Source: Pavlovales sp. CCMP2436 | Taxonomy: Eukaryota; Haptophyta; Pavlovophyceae; Pavlovales | Assembly: GCA_026770615.1 (NCBI GenBank) | Contig: MU631783.1 | Location: 34,542-47,173, forward strand | Length of the DNA: 12,632 bases | Reading direction: 5' to 3' | Program-made: the position numbers and the translations under genes | The notes under the pieces: model-generated | What the model saw: the letters and a program-made list of their open reading frames with translations, nothing else | What the model was told of the DNA's origin: nothing | Databases searched by the model: none | Shown here: positions 1-7,369 of the stretch, piece after piece | Layout: each line of letters begins with the position of its first letter | Numbering within the stretch: position 1 is the stretch's first letter

Positions 1-172
1 GGGGGGTGTGGCTATGAGCAAGGAAAGGGTTATGCGCTTTGGAAGGGCTAGGAGTATTAAAGGAAAAGGATATCCATAACAAGCAAAGTACTCGTAATAA
101 TGCCCCTCGCCGCGCCGAGCATACACGGGATCGAGAAATAGAGCGGTCGAAAAAAAAAGAAAAAAAAGTCAC

Positions 173-3016
173 CTCGCCGAGCATGTGGTCGTTCGCCCCG
201 CGGAGCAGCACCGAGCAGGCCTTGCTCTGCTTGGCGCCCTTGATCACGATAAAGTCGTCATCGCTCACGCGCTCCTCCGACACACTCTCGGCCAGGCCCA
301 GGCTCGACGCGTCAAACACCTGCGCACCAAATAAGATTCTCGTTAATAAGATTTGCATGAACCAAATGTTGGAATACAACTAAAGCCCTCCCCCCCCCTC
401 CCACCACCACCTCCCCCCCCCGATGGTGAGCAGCCTTTTCCCTCTAAACATACCTTGAACTAAGACACACGCACACACACACACACAACACGTACCTCGT
501 CGCCGTCCATGTTGGCGAGTGTGGTGAGGAGCGTGCCGCCCGTCAACTTGGCGATGCGCCTGCGCCAGATTTTAAATAGAAAATTCATTAAATAATAGAT
601 CAGAATTAAACCAGAGGCAAGTCCCCATGCAATAACACCATCCACTATATCAAAAGAAAAATAAATGATACGTACCGCAGATCCTCCCGCTTCACACGCC
701 GGCACGCGATGCAACCCGCCTCCACAATGTTCTGATTGTTGGGGGGGGGGGGTGCTAACATTAATAACAATGTTATAATTATGTTAATGTTTCTTATTGA
801 TTGATTTTGAACCTTGAGTGCTATGTCGTCGAGCCCCTTTGTTGTAAGCACCGCATTCTTAATCACAATAATTATTTAACTTATTTAATAGTACCTTGAG
901 TGCCATGTCGTCAATCCCCTTAGTGGTCAGCACCACGTTCGCCCCCCCTGCGATGATGAGCTTGATGCGGTCCGCCTGTTTTAGATTTCAATAAGAATAA
1001 GAATAGAAGAAAAAGAATAAGGTGATGCTCTTGATTGTTTGAAATATCAACAACAACAGCAATTATACTAATAGTACTACTACAAGAATAAGAATAAGAC
1101 TGAGAATAAGGTGATGCGCTTGATACGGTCAGCCTGTACTTTTCTAGTTTTCTATTTTTTTCCAATCATTACAAGATCATCTAAGGTGATAGCTACCTGA
1201 TGCGTATGCTATCATCAATGTTGTGCTGATATAACTCATCGTAATTAATTAATTAAATGTTTGGTGCGCACCGTGATGTCAAGCTCTTTCTGCCGGATCT
1301 CCGCCAACTTGGCCGGATCGCTCACAAGCACCTGCACGCCCATGTGCATCTTGCTCTTGCGCAGGTCAATGTCGAGCAGCGCGATCTTGGCGTTGCTCAC
1401 CTGTTTTTTGTTGTTGTCGTTGTTTTGTTTGAGGGGGGGGGGATTGTAAGCTTCAGCGCGAGTCGACCAGCTGATTGATTGCCCGACTCATCAAACATTG
1501 AACTATATTACATACGGTTTTGGTTTTGGGTGTGTGTGTGTGTGTGTCTGCGGGGAAGGGGAATAGGGGGGGGGTGCATGGCCGCACAGTGGTCGGCATG
1601 CCCTGCGCGGAGCGGCTCATCATGATGGTGTAGCCGTGCATCAGCTTGGAGTCGAGGGCCGAACCTGTTGTCGTGATTAGTGTGGTGGTTAGTGTTTTGG
1701 TTGGAGTGGTTGTTGACAGGGTTGTTGCTGTTATTATTGCTGTTGTTGTTAGTGTTGTGGTTGTTAGTGTTGCTGTTAGTGTTGTGGTTGTTAGTGTTGC
1801 TGTTGTGCTTTTCTTTGTATTATTTATCTTACCATTACCTACTATTCTCACATTTATTTGTAGCAGCTCCATTAGTATTCGTAATCGTATTCGTATTTGT
1901 TCTGAGTTTTACCGCCGTGCTGCGTCATGATGCCGACGCTCTTGACGGGGTACTTGGGCTTGCCGTCCTCGCCAATCACCTGATCAAAAAAAAGGGGGGG
2001 GGGGTTGGTTAGGGTTGAGGATTAGTAGAGGTAGGGGATCAGTTAGGGTTGGGGTTTAGTTAGGGGTAGGTTAGGGTTCGGGTTAGGGTAAGGTTTGGTG
2101 TTAGTGTTAGGGCAGGTACCTTGACGGAGTGCATGGCCTCGACCGCCATCTTGGCGAAGAAGTCGGAATCCTTGCCGAAGATCTTCGAGTTGAGGGTCGT
2201 CTTGGCGCAGTTGAGGATAGTGTCGGGCCCAAGCGCCGCCGTCTTGTGCGCCAGCGAGTCCTTGATGTACTTGACTGCCTCGCGCATGGCCAGGCGGTAA
2301 CCCGACATGATGGTGGTCGGGTGGATTCCCTCGCGAACTAACTCGTTGGCGCGCTGCGCGGCGAAACGGCGAAACAGAGGGGGGGCGTGGGGCGGGTTCA
2401 GCCGTGTGCAGAGGGGACGCGCGTGATATAGTCTGCCCGCGCCAGACGTGCCGCCGTGCCCCGCCGGAGTTGCCGCAGCCTTCCCACTCCCCAAGCCCAG
2501 CAGCGATGGCGTCTGTCGCAGCTCGGCACAGTTCAAGCATCCCAGCATCGCCTGGACAGCCGCTTAGGCGCGGGCGAAGGCGCGCCGGGCGCACCTTGAG
2601 GAGCTCAGCCGCGATTATCACGACGGAGGTGGTCCCGTCGCCCACCTCCTGGTCCTGCAGCTCGGACAGCTCCACCAACACGCGCGCGGCGGGGTGCTCG
2701 ACCTCGAGCTGCTTGAGGATGGTCGCGCCGTCGTTGGTGATGGTCACGTCGCCGATCTCGTCGACGAGCATCTTGTCGAGACCAACGGGGCCGAGCGAGG
2801 TCTTCACGATGTTCGCGATCGAGACCACGGCCGTGACTGCGCGGGGGCGGGGGGGCGGGGAGTGGCGGTTGGATCCCGCAGCCCCAGGTTCCTGCGCTGC
2901 GGGGCGGCGGGCAACCTCGGGCGCGGCGCACCGTTCTGCTGTCGCACGTCCTGTCCTGACTGACGCGTCCCATCGATGAGCAGCGCCCCGTTGTGTGGCT
3001 TCTGGAACCCGCTCAT
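173..3016 (-). CDS. CCT1: T-complex protein 1 subunit alpha (CCT1), 5' part, ten exons
   Basis: One subunit of the eight-membered cytosolic CCT/TRiC ring, which folds actin, tubulin and other proteins with ATP. Exons on the minus strand: 2932-3016, 2595-2836, 2120-2353, 1913-1979, 1588-1664, 1272-1400, 895-975, 676-731, 496-559, 173-319. They total 1182 nt (394 codons), every junction is GT-AG, all acceptors are CAG, and all phases agree. The start is the ATG at 3016, followed by plant-like RQSGQDVR near residue 20. Residues 29-109 hold the equatorial domain with [22 protein letters not shown] and the nucleotide-binding GDGTT (94-98). Residues 110-187 continue it; the intermediate and apical domains follow, ending in [10 protein letters not shown]. 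Family members have about 545-555 residues, so some 150 C-terminal residues lie left of the window; the intron after 173 runs off the edge. The gene is divergent from the Mpv17-family gene. Homology is certain; exact boundaries are inferred. Confidence 0.96.
464..487. repeat. (AC)n microsatellite in CCT1 intron
   Basis: An AC-dinucleotide run, interrupted once, lies just past the donor of the intron between exons 559-496 and 319-173. Similar simple tracts occur in neighbouring introns: poly-C near 388-420, poly-G at 741-750, 1432-1441 and 1566-1574, and (TG)n at 1531-1547. Confidence 0.85.
811..861 (-). repeat. Decayed copy of a CCT1 exon end inside an intron
   Basis: This intronic stretch resembles the 3' end of the upstream exon (895-975). 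It reads [15 protein letters not shown] where the exon reads [15 protein letters not shown], and both are followed by AAG|GT. The differences are largely silent or conservative. It is either the fossil of a tandem duplication that created the intron, or an alternative exon. A weak acceptor-like TTAAG precedes it. The true next exon at 731-676 joins in phase with the exon at 895-975 without it. Confidence 0.75.
1021..1137 (-). repeat. Duplicated acceptor plus exon-start fragments in a CCT1 intron
   Basis: On the minus strand, 1137-1111 repeats the last bases of the intron and the first bases of the exon at 975-895: ACAG then GCTGACCGTATCAAG against GCGGACCGCATCAAG in the exon, about 23 of 27 matches. 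A shorter third copy sits at 1040-1021 (ATCAAGAGCATCACC). Each copy is followed by a similar CTTATTCT-rich tract. The copies are not open beyond a few codons, so they look like decayed tandem duplicates. Confidence 0.7.
1749..1802. repeat. 27-bp perfect tandem duplication in CCT1 intron
   Basis: Positions 1749-1775 and 1776-1802 are identical 27-bp units built from TTAGTGTTG and TGGTTG motifs. They sit in a longer GTT/TTG-rich tract (about 1675-1815) within the intron between exons 1979-1913 and 1664-1588. The tract gives long low-complexity open frames (Thr-rich on minus, Val/Leu-rich on plus) that are not genes. Confidence 0.85.
1999..2112. repeat. Degenerate telomere-like TTAGGG tract in CCT1 intron
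   Basis: The plus strand shows several TTAGGG hexamers mixed with variants such as TTAGTTAGGGG, TTGGGG and TTCGGG. The tract fills most of the 140-bp intron between exons 2353-2120 and 1979-1913. It resembles an interstitial telomere-like or G-rich minisatellite sequence. Whether TTAGGG is this organism's telomere repeat cannot be told from the window. Confidence 0.75.
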
Positions 3017-3544
3017 GTCTCCTCAACGATGCTCGCGCGGGCTAGCTGGCGGCGGTTGTCCGTGCGAGGCCGATCTTGTCCTGGTGAACCTCACGATCTC
3101 GAGAGACACGTTTTTTTTGCAGGGCACGATCTCGCACTGCGGCGCTCGGCCGCGGATGCGGGGGGCCTTGGGGCGGAGCGACAGACTTTTTGTCGCATTC
3201 TGCGCGTGCCATCCTGTGCGGTGATACGATGCGCGGGCTCGGCGAAAGCAACGATCGCAGAAATCGCTTCCTTTTTAAAACGCACCGTGAGGCCGCTCGC
3301 CGCTTCTCCGCCGGATGGGTTGGACTTGGGTTGGGGGGATTTGGGGGGATTTGGGTTGGACTTGGGTTGGACTTGGGTTGGGGGGATTTGGGGGGATTTG
3401 GGTTAGATTTGGGTTGGACTTGGGTTGGGTGATTTGGGGGGTAATTGGGGGGATTTGGGTTTGACTTGAGTTGGACTTGGACTTGGGGGGATTTGGGGGG
3501 ATTTGGGTTATTAGAATTGGGTTGGACTAGGATTTAAGGCAGGA
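3017..3544. promoter_or_regulatory. Divergent intergenic region between CCT1 and the Mpv17-family gene
   Basis: This 528-bp spacer must hold the upstream regions of two head-to-head genes: CCT1 (minus, ATG at 3016) and the Mpv17-family gene (plus, ATG at 3545). The first 300 bp are GC-rich without a convincing coding frame. A TTTTTAAAA box at about 3271-3279 could serve as a TATA-like element for CCT1. The rest is the G-rich minisatellite listed separately. The promoter role is inferred from gene orientation only. Confidence 0.5.
3317..3531. repeat. G-rich compound minisatellite upstream of the Mpv17-family gene
   Basis: About 215 bp built from two alternating modules, GGGTTGGACTT (11 bp) and GGGGGGATTT (10 bp), with a higher-order block present at least twice and variants further right. 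It ends about 14 bp before the ATG at 3545, so it lies in the promoter or 5' UTR. Runs of four to six G on the plus strand could form G-quadruplexes. Confidence 0.9.
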
Positions 3545-4447
3545 ATGGGGTACACCCGTTTGAGTGCCATGCTTCTTCTCGCCGCGGGGGCCGGGCCCGC
3601 CTCGGCCATAGGTGGGCAGGGGCTGTCTTGGCGGCCATTTGCGACGCTGCCACCGCCGCCGCCGCTGCCACCGCCACCACCGCCCTACGCGCTGTCGTGG
3701 TGGCACCGGTCGTCGTGGTTGCCGACTCCACAGCCACCGCCCATGGGTGTGGGTGGCCAGGGGCTGTCTTGGTGGTGGCCATTTGCGACGCCGCCACCGC
3801 CGCCGCCGCCGCCGCCGCCACCGCCGCCGCCGCCGCCCTACGCGCTCGCGGTCGCGATGAGCGCGATGCTCGCGGCCGCGGCGCTTATTGGCGTGGAGCT
3901 GTGGAACCCGCTGCCTCCGCACTTCGTCTTCGGGTTGCAGAGCTGCTGGCAGGCGTACAATGAGTGCTTGGCGAAGCGGCCTCGGCTGACATCCGCGATC
4001 ACCTCTTCTCTCCTCTCTGCGCTGGCAAACCGCATCGGCACCGGCGAGCTGAGCATGTTTACCGCCCACTTTGCCGTGTGGGGAGTCATCGTGTCTCTGT
4101 GCTCAAGCACGTGGGTCAGCTTGCTGCGCGCCCTTTTCGAGGGCCGGCGCTCACGGGTGCTCGTCGTCGAAAAGGTCGTGGTCGATCAGTTGGTCAGCGT
4201 TCCATTCTTCACCTTCCTCTTTCCAGTCGTGCACGGGCTCTTGCAGGGCGTCGAGCCGGCGGTCATTTACGAGAAACTCTACGCCACGTTCGCGCAGTCT
4301 TGCTGCAAGGCATGGCGCTTCTGGACGCCGGTAGCGGTGTGTTCGTACTCACTCGTGCCCCCGCAGATGACGGTGGTCTTCTTCAGCGCGGCGGGTTTTG
4401 TCTGGAACATTTTCCTGACTCTCATGCACAGTTTGAAGTCGGCATGA
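3545..4447 (+). CDS. Mpv17/PMP22-family membrane protein
   Basis: 300-residue protein of the Mpv17/PMP22 family, small four-helix membrane proteins of mitochondrial, peroxisomal and plastid membranes, some forming channels. The family signature lies in residues 135-295: W-x2-Y-x3-L-x3-P-x-LT (135-149), DQLVSVP (214-220), WRFWTPV (257-263) with VPP (271-273), and FVWNIFLT (285-292). Residues 1-21 look like a signal peptide with an AxA end, fitting an organelle presequence. Residues 22-100 are two tandem copies of a spacer reading GGQGLSW, then PFAT, a polyproline run and PYAL; the second copy carries 16 prolines. The usual family length is about 180-220 residues, and the excess is this spacer. 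It appears intronless and divergent from CCT1. The substrate is unknown. The ATG choice rests on the presequence; later starts are possible. Confidence 0.88.
   Translation: MGYTRLSAMLLLAAGAGPASAIGGQGLSWRPFATLPPPPPLPPPPPPYALSWWHRSSWLPTPQPPPMGVGGQGLSWWWPFATPPPPPPPPPPPPPPPPYALAVAMSAMLAAAALIGVELWNPLPPHFVFGLQSCWQAYNECLAKRPRLTSAITSSLLSALANRIGTGELSMFTAHFAVWGVIVSLCSSTWVSLLRALFEGRRSRVLVVEKVVVDQLVSVPFFTFLFPVVHGLLQGVEPAVIYEKLYATFAQSCCKAWRFWTPVAVCSYSLVPPQMTVVFFSAAGFVWNIFLTLMHSLKSA
3611..3847. repeat. Tandem duplication coding the Pro-rich spacer
   Basis: Positions 3611-3695 and 3751-3847 are two copies of one coding segment. Each has CAGGGGCTGTCTTGG, CCATTTGCGACG, a CCG/CCA triplet run and CCCTACGCGCT in the same order. 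The triplet run is longer and purer in the second copy, as expected of an unstable triplet tract. Confidence 0.88.
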
Positions 4448-4623
4448 GCCAGCATGGCACTGGGCCGCGGTGTGCACACACCCTCCCAAGTGTGCATGCG
4501 CTGGACAATAAGAATTTGCGGACGGGCGAAGCCTAGGACCTGCAGTAAGTTGGCCATTTGACCCCACAGCACTCAGTGCACATATGGCGGGGAGTGCATG
4601 TTTATCATTTAATCTTAACGTGT
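4448..4623. other. Convergent 3' spacer
   Basis: This spacer separates the ends of two converging genes (stop TGA at 4445-4447 on plus; stop TAG of the minus gene at 4624). It holds a GTGTGCACAC palindrome near 4470-4479 and AT-rich sequence near 4600-4620 that could serve in 3' processing. No gene is evident. Confidence 0.4.
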
Positions 4624-5613
4624 CTAGACTATGAAGCTTTTTTTCTGAATTAACATGTAGTTGACACTTACAGCAGTAGCAAGGGTGGAATCGACTTGCT
4701 CTTTAGGGCAAAAGTGGTCGCTATGAAAAACTTGATTACTTGATTTTTGTGCGGTCGCCCGTAGGCCGACCGCGCGCGCGCGCGGCGTAGCGCCCATACG
4801 ATCTTGATTCCAGTGGAGCCAGGGCATTGAGCTCCGCCACTGCCCCTTTGACTTAACGAGGTGGAAGTGCGAGGTGCAGTCTGTGCAGATGTACTTGCCC
4901 AAACATAGCATCGCGAGCCAGGGCTTTTCAGAGGCCAGCGTCTTCGCCTCGCGGATCGTGTGAACCACCTTATCCAACGTCTTGACGTGGCGAGCGTGGA
5001 GCTCCTGTGCCTGTTGCTCGAGCTGCTTCGCCTGCTGCGCAAAGAGTCGGCGCTGCACCGCTCCAGCCTCCTCGATCACATTCCTCAGGTGTGTAGCCTG
5101 CGATTTGGCGATCGCCGGACCGAAGTGCTGCTGCAGCACCGCTTCTGTAGAAAGCTGCGATCTGAGCTGGTTCACGAGCTCGGCGGGCCGGTGCAGTGCG
5201 ATCATGTCCAGCACACTCTGCTCGCCAGCAGCTGCGCTCGGATCGGAGCTGCCGGCCGCGCGCTTGCCCATGCTGCCAGTCGCGCCCTCGTTGAGAGCGC
5301 TATCGCGCGCTCCCACGCTGCCAGCCGTGCCCTCATTGAGCGCGCTGTCGCGCGCTCCCTCGCTACCAGCCGCGCCCTCGTTGAGCGCGCTGTCGCGCAC
5401 TCCCTCGCTGCCAGCCGCGCCCTCGTTGAGCGCGCTGTCGCGCGCTCCCTCGCTGCCAGCCGCGCCCTCATCGTCGCTGGACTCCCCAACATCGTCAGTG
5501 TCGCGCGTGCGCTTGAGCCAGCCCAGAAGTGGGTTCACGTGCGGGCCGTCGGGCGCGGGCTTAGGAGTGCTCTTGCGTCGTCCTGCACCATCGCGCTTCC
5601 CGCAGTGTCCCAT
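4624..5613 (-). CDS. Unrecognised protein with 15-residue repeats and Cys/His-rich C-terminal part
   Basis: 329-residue open frame from ATG 5613 to TAG 4624. I do not recognise the family. Residues 1-48 are basic then acidic (ending ESSDDEG). Residues 49-113 are five units of EGAAGSEGARDSALN, the last two diverged. Residues 135-225 are rich in Gln, Glu, Ala and Leu and likely form a helix or coiled coil (around 185-210). Residues 230-270 carry WLAMLCLGKYICTDC, HFH and then PWLHWNQ, which could bind a metal. The last ~50 residues look non-native and may be read-through of an intron or a decayed end. The next gene upstream on the same strand is the hydrolase, 242 bp away. A TTTTAAGG box lies about 20 bp before the ATG. 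Coding is supported by the long open frame and in-frame repeats; function is unknown. Confidence 0.6.
   Translation of the reverse strand: MGHCGKRDGAGRRKSTPKPAPDGPHVNPLLGWLKRTRDTDDVGESSDDEGAAGSEGARDSALNEGAAGSEGVRDSALNEGAAGSEGARDSALNEGTAGSVGARDSALNEGATGSMGKRAAGSSDPSAAAGEQSVLDMIALHRPAELVNQLRSQLSTEAVLQQHFGPAIAKSQATHLRNVIEEAGAVQRRLFAQQAKQLEQQAQELHARHVKTLDKVVHTIREAKTLASEKPWLAMLCLGKYICTDCTSHFHLVKSKGQWRSSMPWLHWNQDRMGATPRARAVGLRATAQKSSNQVFHSDHFCPKEQVDSTLATAVSVNYMLIQKKSFIV
4771..4784. repeat. (CG)7 run
   Basis: A pure alternating CG run inside the last part of the minus-strand gene. It directly follows a hairpin with 7-bp arms (GCGGTCG at 4751-4757, CGACCGC at 4767-4773). Such runs are prone to Z-DNA formation and to length change. 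Confidence 0.7.
5265..5469 (-). repeat. 45-bp coding tandem repeats
   Basis: Five consecutive 45-bp units encode the repeats in residues 49-113 of the minus-strand protein. The first three are nearly identical at DNA level (GCGCTGTCGCGC and GCCCTCGTTGAG recur) and the two distal ones have diverged, so the array grew at one end recently. Confidence 0.85.
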
Positions 5614-5640
5614 CGCTCGCAGTCTAATTCGCCTTAAAAT

Positions 5641-5837
5641 GGGCTAAAATAGCCCCTAAAAGTTTTCTTCGCCTTTCGGCGAGGGGGCCTGCCGGCGGCG
5701 CCTCCGGCTTGATTATATTGAAGTGCTTCACCACCCTCCACCGCTGTTCCCGAAGGTCGATTCCACCCTTGAGCAGTAGTGAGCATTCTAATTATATGGA
5801 ATGTAATTAATACTCAAGGCCGAAGTCAGCCTTCGGC
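5641..5837. repeat. Cluster of inverted repeats between two minus-strand genes
   Basis: The 242-bp spacer 5614-5855 holds several inverted repeats: GGGCTAAAATAGCCC at 5641-5655; TCGCC/GGCGA near 5670-5684; GCCGG/CCGGC near 5690-5710; an imperfect 53-nt repeat 5767-5819 bounded by CCTTGAG and CTCAAGG; and a perfect hairpin GCCGAAG-TCAGC-CTTCGGC at 5819-5837. It lies upstream of the repeat-protein gene and downstream of the hydrolase stop. It could be a small mobile element or a 3'-end/promoter structure. No coding frame is evident. Confidence 0.7.
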
Positions 5838-5855
5838 TTCCCTGCGCTCCAGTCC

Positions 5856-6989
5856 TCATGAAACTAATACCGCGGCCGGTGAGGGCGGTTGCCGCGCGGC
5901 TCTCCTGACGAGCGCGCCGAGCAGAGAGTGGCAGTGACCGTGCTCGTCCACGTCGCTTGTTGCCGCTGCCTCGAGCTGCGGGCAGCAGTGACCCCCAGAG
6001 GGCACGACAATCAGCTCGTAGCCCTTGGCGGCGCAGAGCGCGCGCGAGTCAGCTAGCGCGATAACGGGGTCATCCGAGCCGTGAATCACCAGCGTCCGCT
6101 CGCAGGGCCCGCGCGCACCCTCGCCAGTTGCCGCGGCGAGCAGAGAGGCGACGACGCGCAGGCGCTGCGACCGGCTGCTGCGCTCGTGAGTTTTGGCAAG
6201 GGCGCTGAGAGCAACAGGCACTGGGAGCGCAGAGCCGCCGCCGCCACCCGCGCCCTGTAGCCGCCCGAGCCTGCGCACGGCCGCGGGCCCGAGGGACCGG
6301 GCCGCCGCCAGGCAGGGCCGCAGCCTTGGCGGGAGCAGTCGTAGGATGGCCATGGGCGCCGGTCCGCAGAGGACGAGCGGCCCGCTGAAATCGCCAGACT
6401 CCCTCAGGGCGAGGAGCACCGCCCCGCCCCACGAGCTGCCCACGGCCACGTCGGGCGCGAAGGAGAGGACGGCGGCACGTTGCACCTCGAAGGAGGCGGC
6501 GAAGGCGGCGGCGACGCCCTCGCGCGCCAGCCCGGGCAGCATGGCGGCTGCCGCGACAAGTGCGAGCGCGCGCGCGATGGGCCGGCGCAGCACCCGGTAG
6601 CAGCAGGCGGCAGAGAGCAGTGGGCTGCCGGCGAGGAGCGCGGAGGCGGGCTCCATCGGCGGCGCCGGAAGCGCGGGCAGCGGCGGTGCGGTTGCAAGCG
6701 CGAGCGCGAGCAGCGCAAAGAGCAGCCGCAGCGCGTGCGGCAGATTGCGCGGCAGCAGCGCCCGCCGGATCGGCGCGTTCTCGCGCCACACCCGCGCGAG
6801 GCCCACGCGCATGTCGGGGACGAGCACGTGCGCAGAGCCAAACTCCCCGCTGAGCAGCGCACCCTTTGAGTCGCGCGGACCCGACTCGATCCCCGTGGCG
6901 AAGAGCACGCGGAGCGGAGCCGGAGACTGGCCGGGATCGGCCGGCACCGGGCCGGGGGAGCGCGGCGGCTCGAACTCGCGCATTGTCAT
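5856..6989 (-). CDS. Alpha/beta-hydrolase fold protein
   Basis: 377-residue protein with the marks of a serine alpha/beta-hydrolase. The N-terminal strand and oxyanion-type loop read LRVLFATGIESGPRDSKG (26-43). The nucleophile elbow is VGSSWGGA with Ser186 (GxSxGG). The acid is in VIHGSDDPV (likely Asp307) and the base in PSGGHC (His334). So all three catalytic residues appear present. Residues 87-150, between the first strands and the elbow, are Ala/Leu-rich and include hydrophobic stretches that could be a lid or membrane contact. A short poly-Gly run (248-252) sits in another loop. The substrate cannot be inferred: esterase, lipase and thioesterase are all possible. The start is at 6989, with a second in-frame ATG two codons on. 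Very high GC and no visible intron. Confidence 0.85.
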   Translation of the reverse strand: MTMREFEPPRSPGPVPADPGQSPAPLRVLFATGIESGPRDSKGALLSGEFGSAHVLVPDMRVGLARVWRENAPIRRALLPRNLPHALRLLFALLALALATAPPLPALPAPPMEPASALLAGSPLLSAACCYRVLRRPIARALALVAAAAMLPGLAREGVAAAFAASFEVQRAAVLSFAPDVAVGSSWGGAVLLALRESGDFSGPLVLCGPAPMAILRLLPPRLRPCLAAARSLGPAAVRRLGRLQGAGGGGGSALPVPVALSALAKTHERSSRSQRLRVVASLLAAATGEGARGPCERTLVIHGSDDPVIALADSRALCAAKGYELIVVPSGGHCCPQLEAAATSDVDEHGHCHSLLGALVRRAARQPPSPAAVLVS

Positions 6990-7369
6990 ATAATTTTCCG
7001 CTCGAGTCCTCTCATCGTCGTCGGTTCAGAACGACGTCACTATCGCAAGTGACTCCGCCGTTCCAGCAGGTCTTCCGCTGCGCCTGACCTTCCTGACCAC
7101 CACTGAAAAAATTTATATCGTTGAGTTGTCGGACACGCCGATGTCCTTGCCACATTGTCGCCGCCGCCGCCGCCTTCCATGTGCCGCTGTTGTCGTCGTC
7201 CCAGCTGCACACGTTCGACTTTCACCACAGCTTGCCGTCTCCTTCTTTCGAGCTGCTGCGGCTGCCACTGCCACCATTCCCTTCTCCACCACGCCAACAC
7301 CCTCGCTCTCACCTTCCCCTCTCCTCTCCCCTCGCCGTTTTGGTTTCGCCAGACTTAATTTACGGCTTC
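6990..7369. other. Spacer between hydrolase start and retroelement coding end
   Basis: The part near 6990-7120 should hold the hydrolase promoter; TATATAA-like sequence lies directly before the ATG, too close for a normal TATA box. From about 7150 to 7340 the plus strand is pyrimidine-rich with a (GCC)n run near 7159-7174, so the minus strand is purine-rich. This could be the 3' UTR of the retroelement whose coding end is at 7370. Open frames here on both strands are low-complexity and not convincing. I found no clear target-site duplication or poly(A) tail. Confidence 0.4.

Noticed and set aside
39..383. 114-codon plus-strand frame
   Set aside because: It is antisense to the last visible CCT1 exon and intron, with no motif of its own.
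1453..1872. 139-codon Thr-rich frame on minus and Val/Leu-rich frames on plus (1646-2012)
   Set aside because: They are translations of a GTT-rich simple tract inside a CCT1 intron and overlap true exons in other frames.
6070..6869. Several long Ala/Arg-rich frames on both strands
   Set aside because: Shadows of the GC-rich alpha/beta-hydrolase gene, which alone shows a catalytic triad.
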